This document shows positions 46,000 through 57,833 of a stretch of 64,000 bases of DNA, piece by piece. A program made the translations under genes and the position numbers. Every line of letters starts with the position of its first letter. Position 1 is the first letter of the stretch. The notes under the pieces were generated by a model that saw only the letters and a list, made by a program, of their open reading frames with translations, made no database searches and had not been told where the DNA came from. Source of the DNA: Eretmocerus hayati (lineage: Eukaryota > Arthropoda > Insecta > Hymenoptera > Aphelinidae); the NCBI GenBank assembly GCA_029851415.1, contig CM056741.1:145750522-145814521 (forward strand), given 5' to 3'.

Positions 46000-48110
46000 T
46001 CCCGCGCTTGCTTTCGCGGACGAAGCGCACGCGCCGTATCGGATCCCAAGGCTTCCAGAATGCCCCGAATGCATGATCCGCGTACGGCGTACGCGAATGC
46101 GAGACAATGTAGAAAACTACTTGAACTTGCGTACCATGGTGGTGAATACTACCGAAGTTCACGTATGTAACCGTTCTATGAATATTCGCGTACGCGATCA
46201 AACTAACGCAACATTCCTTACGCTACCCAATCGATGTGAATTCGCGTATGAGTCTCAATTCCCAGAAATCAGCTTATGACCATGAAACTATGATTATCTG
46301 CGTACGCTACCCGAGTAATGGGGACTCGCATACGCGAGTTTGCGTATGGAACCTGTTTTTCTGAAATTCGCGTGTGAATACTAGGCCGTGGTCATTAATG
46401 TACGCTACCCGAATGACGAACTTGTATACACGTACGTGAATTCACGTATGGGGACTCTTTTCCCGGAGTTCGCGTCATAGGAACACTTCACGGTTATTCG
46501 CGGACGCTACCCAAAGCGTGAAGATTCGTAAGTCAACACGCGTTTGGGAACTTTTCTGCTAGAATTTGCGTGTAAATACCAAACAATGAATAGTCGCGTA
46601 CGCTACGCAAATGATAAAGATTCGCGTATAGGCACTTTTCCTCTGAAATTGGCGTGTGAGAAGCACATCAAAAGGAGTCGCGTACGCGAGATTGGACATG
46701 GAACGTTTCCTCTTGGGATTCGCGTGTGGGAAACACATCTCGAGTCCTGCTCGGGTATTCACGTACGCTACTCGAATAATGGAGCTTCGCATACAAAAAC
46801 TCTTGTCCTGAAATTCGCTCAGAAATTCGAGTGTGGATATCAAACCCTAAAAAGTCGCGCTCACTACAAAAGTAATGAGAATGTATGGGAACTTTCCTCT
46901 CGAAATTTGCGTGTGGATACCAAACCGTGCATGGTCATTCATGTACGGCTACTCCAGTAATAGAGATTCGTTGTGAGCTGAACGTGTATTCGCGCACGGG
47001 ACTTGTTCTTCTGAAATTCGCTTGTGAATACCGAACCGTGGTCATTCGCGTACGATACATGAGTAATAGAGATTCACTGGACATGAATTTGTGTGTGGGA
47101 CCTGTTCTTCTGAATTTCGCGCTCGAGAACCACACCATGATTGTTCGCGTACGGCACCCGAGTGATGAAGATTCGCGTACGAGTGTTTTAGTTTGGCAAC
47201 TGTTTCTCTAAAACTTACGCGTGAATACGAAACCATCAATAGTCGCGTGCGCTACTCAAATAATGAAGTTTTGCGTTCCCGCGCGCGAATTGGTGTACGG
47301 GGACTTTACTCCAGGAATTCGCGTGTGAGAACAGTACCACGATTACTCGCGTACGCAACCTGAGAGATGGAGATTCGCGTATAACTTCTTCCATCCTCAC
47401 ATTATATCGTGTGAAAATCGCACTTCGACTATTCGGTACGCAACTTCAATAACAAAGGTTTGCATATCAGAACTTTCCTCCTCCAGCTCGCGTGTGCATA
47501 CCAAACCATGAATAATCGCATACGCTACTCGAACAATGATAGCAAACGCGAATTTCGATCACTGGAATTGGTTCCGCGGATAACCACGTTTTGCTATTCA
47601 CATGCGATTTGGAGGAGAAAAGTTCTGATATGCGAACTTTTGTTACTCGAGTCGCGTACCGAGTAGTCGAAGTGTTCTGCTTTGGTCTTCAGTGTTCAGT
47701 ACAGTGTTCGGTTTTCACACGCTAGTTTCAGGAGGAATGAACGCATACGCGAATCTTCATTACTCGGGTAGCTTGCGTGAATTCTATGGTCGGGATTCAC
47801 AAAAATTCCAAGGAAATGGTCTCATAGGCGAATTGGCGCACACGAACCTCCACTAGGGTGACGGACGCGAGTAATCGTGCGTATCCGGTTCTCACGCGCG
47901 GATTTCAGAAGAACGTTTCCCGGATATGCGAATCTCTATTACTCGTGTAGCGCTTAAGGATGATCACGGTTTGGTAGTTACTCGTTAATTTCAGGAGGAA
48001 AGTTCCCATACGCGAACTCGCGAACGCAACTCTTCACCGTTCGCATGGCGTACGAGACATTTCGTGGCTCGGTATTTATACGCGAATCCCGGGAGAAAAC
48101 TTCCTGTTCC
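46000..48110. repeat. CGTACG-rich minisatellite, period about 100 bp, with inverted distal part
   Basis: Degenerate monomers recur about every 100 bp. The marker '(C)GTACGCTACCCGAGTAATG' or close variants lies near 46301, 46402, 46503, 46596, 46760, 46942, 47048, 47147, 47246 and 47350. Each unit also has 'attcgcgtatg' and 'ctgaaattcgcgtgtgaatac'. From about 47580 the units appear in reverse complement ('catacgcgaatcttcattactcgggtagc' near 47752). The open frames across it (up to 138 codons) are periodic by-products. Density of CG and CGTACG is far above the surroundings. Confidence 0.8.
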
Positions 48111-49279
48111 TTACTCTCTTGGAAAGATCAGTATATTCTCAGGTTCCAATGACTTTTCAAATCCCTACGAAGGCTCATCATCCACTCTCTGGGCTCATAT
48201 ATGACAACTATTAGATGTATACATGATTGCAAAATATATCATGCACCGTGATGTGGAAATGTTTCACACTGTGAGAAAAAATCTTTAAAAACAGTCTCAT
48301 CATCTGAAAATTAACATTACAAGGTTAGGGGGTTAGTTGCGATCTAGTTCCACTGTTTACTTACTTAAAAAATTTCTCTTAACAGTGCAATTCCTACCTA
48401 TTCAGATTTCAGCAAGAGTTTGAGATATGACGCGTTTCTGTAGCAAAGTGCGTAAAATATCATCAGTCCCCTTATGATATGCCAAGTTAGAGTAGAACGT
48501 CATTCCCCATTTTCCATTAATAGCCCAAGATCATATCATCAGCGGTTGTGTTATTTGCGGTGATTTTTCGATGACTGAGCTTTCGTGAACAACGAGAGAT
48601 CCGTGTGCACAATGGATAATGCTCATTTGCAGCATATTTGTCATCTATTGGATATGAAATAATCATTCCGATGCTACAAGGTCGTCCATAACCATTGAAG
48701 CAGCGTATAATATTCAAAATGAAGATCAGAAGAGGAAGTGAATTTAGCACAATTATGTTGTTAAGGAAACAAACTTATCGATACCGAAGAGGAAATAATC
48801 AAAATATCCCTCGTCAGCTCGAGCTATCGCCGAACATCTTGAGTAGTGTCCACTCTCACTCGCAGAACATCATCAAATTTTTGTGCTCGCTTCAATCTTT
48901 TAGTTTGCTTCTGACCTTGTCAATAGGTGAAACTTTCATGTTGCATTTGCATTACCTCTCATGCGTTCAGCTTGCTAGATCTTGTTTAGCTGTTATCCAA
49001 GAAGGATTTGCAGTTGCTTGAAATAAAGGATGCTTGTATGTATTTTACTAATCAAGTTTCGTTGTGATGACTCTTGAGGAAAGCCGATCGACAAGCATCG
49101 ATCAATTTTCCTCACAACAATTTTCCTATTCCAATACAAAGCAATCTTCTGGAACGATTATTTATATTTCTTGCGAAATCGCACTATTCATTGAAACATA
49201 ATAAATGTCAGATAGCGCAGTAACATTTTGACTTCATTCTGAATCGGGTCTCACGTCTCAGAGTTTTACAGTCTTCACC
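48111..49279. other. Intergenic, between the minisatellite and the multicopper oxidase
   Basis: 48120-48470 is the far part of the duplicated receptor flank. An open frame of 108 codons at 48695-49021 has no recognised domain. The last 100 bases before 49280 are the likely promoter or 5' UTR of the oxidase gene, but I cannot place a TATA box. Confidence 0.35.
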
Positions 49280-49359
49280 ATGAAGCACTTCCATTCATCG
49301 TTCGTGCTCCTATTTGTGAGTTGGGTATTACCAAGTAAGTGAAGTATTTGTGATATATA

Positions 49360-49510
49360 TGTTACCGGCAAAGTCCGGAGGGAGGACGTTTCTCCGGACT
49401 TTGCCGGACAGCTCGGTAGGCAATTCGCGGAGTGCCTGCGGCTCTTTCGGCAGTTCGCGAATTGCCTACGCAGCTACATCCGGCAAAGTCCGGAGGAATT
49501 TCGACTTTCA
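49360..49510. repeat. Left terminal inverted repeat of the Ginger-like element
   Basis: Internally repetitive: 'ggcaaagtccgg' or its complement occurs several times, with 'ggcaattcgcg' blocks. The mirror copy is 52560-52707. The right end carries about 70 additional bases between this shared part and the outer terminus. Confidence 0.75.
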
Positions 49511-49714
49511 TTTTTTATGTTATTGCATATATCTCCAGTAGCTCAATACCTGAAAAAATGTCACCTAATCAATTCTTCTGATTATTGCAAATGAAATATC
49601 ATTCACTGGGAGTACTTAGACAATTCTAGTAGAATTTATTCAATTCAGTCAAAAATACGTAAAATATGAGTCCCTTTCCAGTACAGCACAGTATCTCATC
49701 ACAGTAAATTCCAG

Positions 49715-51916
49715 TCACTTATTACAGCAAGTGTTGGATGAATGACATTTAGAATTACATAAAAGTTGTAGTTTTCTACATTTGCATGAGTTATTAATAC
49801 ATTTTTTCGTACAATTACACTTGACATAACCTTGTCCATCGAACATAGATTCTTTATTGCTAATTGTACGCAGTGTGACAGTGTTTGATGGTACCTGAGA
49901 AATTTCCAAGAAATTCTCTTTGCACTTGTCTATTTGATTGCGTGAGAAGAGTGAGTCAATGATACCTTTTTTGCTGCCAATCTTATAATATCCATCCTCG
50001 GACACTTCCATAACAACTCCAATCAAATTTTTCGGATCACCTTTACTCCTATCTACACTTGGTATAGGAACTCTGACTGATGAACCGACAGGAATCTTAC
50101 AAAATTTCTTATTTGACAGAGATAACATTTTTTCAGCCTGCCGTTTCAGCCCTGCAACTGCCTTGGCCTTGGAAATATTCCTCTCATTCGTTATCCAACA
50201 GCTGTTACAGTGTACTGAGGATCCGTATCCCTCTTGTGACTCTCCGCCCACAGTTTTTCCACAAACAACATGAACAAATCGATTGCAAATACTGCATTTA
50301 TGAGCTTTCGATGATTCTTCATTACACACGTGACAGATATGTGAGTCAAGTCCCAATTCTGATGACCCAGATGCAGTATTCGGCTCTGGAATTTTTTTTA
50401 AAACAAATAAAATCGGAGTATATAAGCAAGTAGAATTGATCAAAAACAGAATCAAATGAGAAATCGTTGGTATTCACCTGTGTCGGGAATCATCACTGAA
50501 TTACAAGCCTCGGGCGTTTTTTGTGTTTCATCGTCGGCTTCACTGAGAGAATGGATAGTATCAGTCGAAGATCCTTGATTCACATTCAGAGCAGACTCCA
50601 ACTCTTCTTCAGTACGCAGAACTTTTTTCAATTGATCAGGGAGTATATTCAATCCAAGGTGTGCTTCCCTCCCTGGAAAATCAGAAGTGAGATTGCCAAA
50701 TAAGGTGAAAAAAATGGAGATGCTTTAGTCTGAATGATTGAGAATTCTCGCGCTTGCTATACAGAGAAATCAACTGTCAGCGATAATTCAGTATGTTTCG
50801 AATCACATTTCACGTGTATATTTCTAGACGGAATATACACGTACGTGCGTTATGAACGACCGAGAGTTTGAACGGAACTCAGCAAGTAAACAGTGAGAAG
50901 GAAAGTTGTTATTGAGCCATTTGAATGCGCTCTAAATCAAAACAAAAGAATTTGTGATGATGATAATTCCACTCACCAAACATTGCTTTGAACGGGGTCT
51001 GATTGATTCCACTGTGATGAGAGGAGTTTTTTTGGATTTGGACGAACCGCAGACCTTCGCTCCATTTTTTGGTTTTATTATCTTCCAACCAAGCTCGAAG
51101 AATGTTTTGTATGTCCTGGTTGGCTCTCTCAACACTACCTTGGCTCTGGGAATGTCGAGGTTTTCCGTGAACTATAGTGAGAGATGGCCACATGACTTTG
51201 AATTCTTCAATCACTTGATTCACGAACTCTCGACCATTGTCGGACTGAAGAACTGAAGGAGCGCCGATGATGCAAAAAATATCAATTAAATGACGTGCAA
51301 CCTCTTGCGCTGACTTTGTTTTCCAATGGCCGCAGTATTACAAGTTTAGAGAGATGTTCTTGATAAACAAGAATGAATTTGTACGGTCCGTCTTTGCAAG
51401 TTTGCATGTCAATCAAGTCAACTTGGCCACGTTGGTTTATTTCATTGAACAGCAGAGGCTTCACCACTACACCTTTTTTTGGAAGGCTCTTCTTTTTTTC
51501 ACACGAAACACACAAACTCAAGTACACCATTAACACACTTCTTGGAATATTAACAAACTTCTTATTCACTGCTTGCTCTAGTCTGTCTCTTCCTCCATGC
51601 CCACATTCGATATGAGAATCATGGATGGCATCAAATAGCTCTTCGTCACTCACATAATACCTTACTTCAGGGTTCTCCTCCGTAACTGGTGAAATCAATT
51701 TCTTGCAATCTCCAACTTGCAGCACATCAAATCGCTTGAGGCGGCGATAATCACGCGAGGTCTTGCTCTGGTTTTTTTTGGCAATCTCTACTTCTTGAAT
51801 CATTTTCGAATAGTCTTGCTTGGTGAAAATTCGAGAAGAGTTTTGTGACTTTGGCAGTGCACTCAATTTTCTTTGAATTTTTTTTTCATGAGCTCACTTT
51901 GAGCTTGTTCATCCAT
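49715..51916 (-). pseudogene. Integrase-like transposase (KRBA2/Ginger type), two frame slips
   Basis: Exons on the minus strand: 51916-50977, 50672-50478, 50385-49715, with GT-AG introns that keep phase. Domains in order: an integrase zinc-binding H2C2 region (HDSHIECGHGGRDRLEQAVN ... CVSCEKKKS); the rve/DDE core with first Asp in QVDLIDMQ, second in LQSDNGREFVN and Glu in GSVERANQDIQ; then a PHD-like Cys cluster (CHVCNEESSKAHKCSICNRFVH) and a CXC-rich tail (CNCTKKCINNSCKCRK). The reading frame slips by one base at about 51310, and probably in the nine-A run near 51880-51890 just after the start. All catalytic residues are kept. Either this copy died recently or the slips are sequencing errors. 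Confidence 0.8.
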
Positions 51917-52133
51917 GGTGAACAACTGCCAAACGCGGAAAAAGTGACGATTTCAATTATACTCGCCGATGCGCGGGGGAAATTCACGAACAGTCGGGCT
52001 CAGAGACTCGCACCAGACAGACTACTACTACAAAGTGTTACTGAATATTAGCCTTGAGCTGAGCTTATAGCTACCATAGTTATTGTTTACTTGCAGAATT
52101 GGGATGAGAACATACACAGTAACTAAACTCTGG

Positions 52134-52344
<211 letters not shown>

Positions 52345-52381
52345 GCTAATGTATTCGTTTTCTGATGAGGAAAGGAGCAGA

Positions 52382-52416
<35 letters not shown>

Positions 52417-52559
52417 AGAACGACAACATCTTGCAATGATACCGACATAATGCGTTTCAATTCACGTGAAATTTGATGTGCTTCGTACTCGGAATTGCCA
52501 ATCGAGCAATAATGGATCGAAAGAAGGTGATATTCATGCAGAAACCATGGGCGATAATA

Positions 52560-52785
52560 TGGAAAATGGAAGTCGAAATTCCTCCGGACTTTGCCGGATG
52601 TAGCTGCGTAGGCAATTCGCGAACTGCCGAAAGAGCCGCAGGCACTCCGCGAATTGCCTACCGAGCTGTCCGGCAAAGTCCGGAGAAACGTCCTCCCTCC
52701 GGACTTTGCCTGAAACGGGCCCGGCAAAGCCCGAAGTGCCTAGGCAATTCGCGAACTGCCGGCACTTCGGACTTTGCCGGTAACA
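52560..52785. repeat. Right terminal inverted repeat of the Ginger-like element
   Basis: Mirror of 49360-49510. It is longer because of an inserted block around 52708-52770 ('cgggcccggcaaagcccgaa', 'ggcaattcgcgaactgcc') made of the same motifs, so the terminal repeat seems to have expanded by internal duplication. Confidence 0.75.
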
Positions 52786-54903
52786 TATACATATATGAGT
52801 ACATCCGTGGAAACTTTGAGATAATGTGTGCCTGCTTGTACGAACCCTTAGAACGCTTCAGGAGAGAATCTCAAACGTCATTGTGGTTTTTCCATTTTTC
52901 GACTTTTGTGAGTGTGTAGCACCATCAAGAAGCTCGTTAGGAATTCGGTCAGGCAAACTCATCAAATACAACTGTATTGAGAGCCAAATTCTATTGCTAT
53001 AAGAGTCCAAAGACCACTTTTTGTGTGTGCGCTGAGAACATACACTTTGTGGCACAGTTTTGCCTAAAATTTTACTCTCTCAGTTTTCCTCAATAAAAGT
53101 GAATTTGCCTCACTCTACACTTTTCCGCACCAACTTATTCTAAAAGTAAATCATCAGGCGCAATTTTTCTATGACATCAAGTATAGAAAAAAATTGACTT
53201 TCCACACTTTGGGAAGTACTTTTCCGCAAAAATCTAGTTCTGTTAAATTTTCATGTCAGGTCTGTGTGGTATTACTGCGATCCCTAATCGCGAGACTACA
53301 GAGGTCCTAGTCACTTTTTTCAAAGTATGTGATAGTCAAATTGAAATTCCAAAACCCCGAAGCTGTATAGCTCGAGCCGTTTGGCCGTGAGATCAATTTT
53401 AGTGGTGAAATGTCAGGTCCGTCTGACGCTACCGCGTCTCTCCATGTTATCCTTATGGTACTGATGAGTGGGAAAATTCACATCCGTGCGCGAATTTATT
53501 CATACTTTCTATGTTTCAGAAAGTCGAAAAATACATCTTAGAACTTTTGGAAATGCGAATTGGGGTTGGCACATTTTCAACCTCCAAATATCGAAGTTTC
53601 CACGGAACTATCGATATATACAATAAATAATAAATAAAACACGTTCATCGCGGTCAGTTTTATCGGCGAGGATTAAGATTTTTCACCTTTCAATCTCTAC
53701 TGATTCATTATTTTCAAAAAAAGTTCATAATAATAATCTATTTATTTGAGTGAATCATTTGGTCAAGAGTTCAATCATTATTCGACGAAATTCCCACCCG
53801 CATACAGTTTTGCTTGTCAAAATGTGCAACGTCTAATTCACGACTGCTATAGAGTTACAAAAAAGTACTATTGTTTTTCATCATTATTCAATGGTACATT
53901 TCCATACTGAGTTATAGCGCCCGAAATGGGCGTTATCACTATACTAGAAAAATTTGTCGGTCGAGCGAAGCGAGAAGACACAGTCGTCTGGCGAACTATG
54001 ACAACGCTAATACGCGGCATTCTTAGGTTAGAGTGATGGAAAAGATTTCTCCGAAAAAATTCCAATGTATTGGCATGCAATAACAAAACAAATCTTGCTA
54101 GGTTCATCCTAATTGAATCTCCTCCAATTTCAATTGATGACTTTGGGACTGTATTTTTTCAATTATCCGTTTGTATCGATAGATGGATCTGGATGGATCT
54201 CATACTACCGTTAAACTATATTCTCTGAGACGATTTACACCAGACGCATGAGTTCATCGTAATTCCGAACTTGAGAAGATTTTATCCATTACTTATTGTT
54301 ACATATCCCATGCATTTTTCAAAAAAAGTTGTCGTTGCGTTCCGGAAAAAGGTCAGTTTTCTCTTATCCGTCACACAATCCACTATATAAGAAAGCTTAT
54401 TTGGTTGAATCAGAGGATCTGATTGTCGCTCATTCTATGCGAGTCTATCTGTTTTTAGTTGATAGAAATGACAATAAGGCTGGAATTCATAGAGCGCTCC
54501 TGATCCGCCGATCCTGATCTCGGATCAACGACTATGAAACAGAGCCTGAGACTATGTACGATCTTGCCTACATTCCCTTACGCAAGCGAGATGCATCTAT
54601 TCGTCGGTGGCCTGTTTGTTCATTTCCACCGTCAGTTTGATGTTGGTTACTTCCCGGTGATGGCTCAACAGTTGTCATCTGCTTCACAAATCCCATGTCA
54701 AACAGAAAAATTCTCTATTTTTCGAAATAGTAATCAACGAGAATACTATGCCGATTCGTTTGACTGCAAGCATAAAAATGATTTCACCGATAATACGCGA
54801 CACAATTATATGCATGAAAAATATCATACAGTTTGGGACAAATCATATGATGAGAAATTTAGGATTTATTCAACAAGTTGGAATTCTTTGCCACGAATGT
54901 AAG
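52786..54903. other. Multicopper oxidase intron 1, remaining part
   Basis: Mostly AT-rich. Around 53950 'gtcgagcgaagcgagaagac' resembles the loop of the hairpin at 23620. An open frame of 122 codons at 54534-54902 has no domain I recognise and stops just before exon 2; it may be chance or an unrecognised exon. Confidence 0.35.
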
Positions 54904-55489
54904 AAAGCAGTGCTATTTTGGACTCATCCGACGAAGAGTATAAGTTCATAATGACGGCGGATCGATATGACTGGTCCAGACACCCATGTCGTCGAAACTG
55001 TGGGCACGATGAGAGACCAAAAACTTGTTTTTACGTCTTTGTTGTGGAGCAGTTTTATTCCATGGGTAAGGCGTGCTACGATTGTCCACTCAATATAACG
55101 GATTGCTATAGACCGCACTGTATTCCTATCGATGGAGTTCATAAACTACTGTACGTCGTGAACCGTCAGATACCAGGACCACTCATTGAGGTATAGTAGC
55201 TTCTTTGATCAAGTTTTCTTTTTATAAGAAGTGAAGAATCTATCATAGAAGTCATCAGCCGTGCCTGAAGTTGTTGTTTGTCTCTCGTGCCTTCTCACTA
55301 TTTCAAGTTTCTATCTGAGAAATTTTCGTCGGCCGTGATACATTTTCTGATTCTATAAATATATTCTTACAGAGTGTAATCACACATTTCTCGAAAATGT
55401 GGCTTTGAATAACTGGAAGTGTGACACGGTCGGTTTTTTGAGAAAGTTTGTTTACGAGATCAAAAGCACTCTCATATTACTGGATGAGT

Positions 55490-55560
55490 GTTTTTGTGTT
55501 AGCACGCGGTTGACCTGCGCATTTCCAGTGGTTTGATTCGAATCCACACAATTAAGGTAT
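55490..55560 (+). repeat. tRNA-like / SINE head in oxidase intron 2
   Basis: 'ttagcacgcggttgacc' resembles an A box, and 'gattcgaatcc' about 40 bases on is a good B box. There is no complete cloverleaf. Probably a tRNA-derived SINE fragment. Confidence 0.4.
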
Positions 55561-57251
55561 TCGTGCAAGTCATATAATTACAGGTGTGTCAGAATGATAA
55601 TATAGTGGTAGACGTGAGGAATGCCATGATTTCTGAAAGTACGACGATACACTGGCATGGAATGAAGCAAAGAAGAACACCTTACATGGATGGAGTACCG
55701 TATGTACATATCTCAATGTCTAATTTTGCCTGGAGAGAGTTTTCGGTACGTTTTCCAAGCTGATAGTTACGGGACACATTTCTGGCACTCGCATATTGGT
55801 AAGATTCTGAAATCAAAAAGTATTCCTACAAGATGCCTCTAATGCAGAGGGATGCATCATCCTAGCTGCATCTTGATTTTTTTTCTAATTCATAGATTCG
55901 AGGTACATTTCTGAATCCGTGGTTATTTGTGAATCGATTCGGATTTGTTTCATTTTAGAAGGCTAATATAATTTGCATGTATCATAACCCACCTAATAGT
56001 CACTCTGTTGGACTCCATGCATGTCTTTCTTATCTAATTTGGGTCTCAAATCTCAATCGGATGAATTCGAACTACGCATCTTTATCAGCAATTCAAATTA
56101 TGAAATTCTGAAAATGCACTTCTTTGTGTTACAAAACGTGCTTCACTTGAAAATTAAATATCAAATTTTCAAAAAGCAAGCTCAACTTGAGATTACTAGT
56201 AATTGAAAATTTAAAGGAATCAAGATTTTGCGAGAATCACACGTTTTATTAATGTTTTAAATTATAAGATTGATTAGAATTTTCTGGTCGATTGAGGATC
56301 CAGGTTGGAACTCACTCATCTGCATTTTTAAGGTGCTCAGCGAGGAGTTGGCCTCTTTGGAGCTCTAATTGTTCATCCATTGGTTCAAAATGATCCTCAC
56401 AGACTGCTATATGATTATGATTACCACTACATGGTGATTGGAGACTGGTCCCACTTGGACGGAACCAATGCAGAGATAAGACAATATCATGACACATTCA
56501 CTCTTCCTCATACAATTTTGATCAATGGTAGAGGACGATTCCAGAGCTTTGACGGAAACGATGGAAGTAAAGTATATACTCCAATTGCAGTTTTCAACGT
56601 AGAACAGGTACACTTATTTTGGATGAGTGGACATCGCTCATACAAACTCCAACCTGTTTATAATATTACTTAAAAGCAATCTCATTTACACAAAATTTCA
56701 TGTCCTTTAGTAGCACAATGCAATTGAATCACATGAATCGTGCGAAGAATTTTTGACCACCGTGACTTTTTTATCTTCAGGTAATATCGCAAAAACTCAG
56801 TTCCTTAAAACTTTTCAGTTCAAAAGATACAGGTTCAGGCTGATTCATGCCGGTGTCGAGGACTGCGCGACTCAAATATCGATCGACAATCATTCTCTGC
56901 TCGTTATAAGTCTAGACAATGAAGATATAGTGCCGATCGAAGGTAAAAAATCAAATTTCAAGTATTACTATGACCATGAAGGAGGGCCTAGCTTCAATAC
57001 AATACTATCTCACTACAGTGGATGTAATTAACCTTTGGGCCGGCGAAAGGGTTGACTTTATCTTGAATGCGAATTAAACGGTAGATAATTATTGGATCAA
57101 ATTTCGTGGGTTGGGATTGTGCGCGCCAATTCCAGCTGTGAATGCGACCGGCGCTTTTCAGATTGCTCGGCTTCGATACAGTTCGGCACCAAATCGAGAT
57201 CCATCATCGCCAACTGGATATCAGTTGCCAAAGTATACAAGGACAACTCGA

Positions 57252-57833
57252 GTAAGATGGATTCTGATGTATTTTAAATTGTGATCTAACAAGACTAATG
57301 CCTATCTACTTCAATTTCGATTCGTTAGAGATGACGAATGATATCAACTTTGAACAGATATATCGTATTTAGACAAGATAATGTTATATGGTCGCTCGGT
57401 GGTTTCTTCTTATTTATCGAAAATTCACACACCGAGGAAATGCCAAAATTTCTGTATAGATTTATTTGTAACTGTGTGACTTTTTCACACCAATGTTGGG
57501 ATTCTTTTCGGCACACAAGTCTCGTGATGATTTGAAATGATTTTACCCTTCCTACTAGCTTTAGATACTGAGTAATTCCAAAGCCCGAGAACGTTTGCAG
57601 CTATATCATGAAGTCACAATGTTTGTAGAAATCTTGAAATGTAAAACATATTAGTTGGTGGTCGAACGAAGAGAGTGTTTCAGATCCGGGTCACGAATTT
57701 GGCTGAAACTCTGGAAATAGTCTTCTTTCAGCACCAAAAGAAGATACCCAAATTTATAGACCCTAACGTTCAAGGGTTTTCGAGCTACAGCCTAGAACCT
57801 AATATGCATTACAGTATACCTTGTACGTATAAT
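57252..57833. other. Flank after the last recognised oxidase exon
   Basis: A GT donor at 57252 implies the ancestral gene continued, but no exon with the expected third copper-binding domain is visible. 57665-57790 is a partial CCAGGAGAGT-family MITE ('gtgtttcagatccgggtcac'). Confidence 0.4.

Noticed and set aside
46544..47211. Open frames of 94-138 codons in the 46-48 kb block
   Set aside because: They follow the period of the minisatellite on both strands and carry no independent coding signal.
46000..48110. CRISPR-like repeat-spacer array
   Set aside because: Monomers are degenerate over their whole length with no constant repeat and unique spacer, part of the array is inverted, and the genome is that of an animal.
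54534..54902. 122-codon frame as an oxidase exon
   Set aside because: No match to laccase sequence, and it stops just before the recognised exon.
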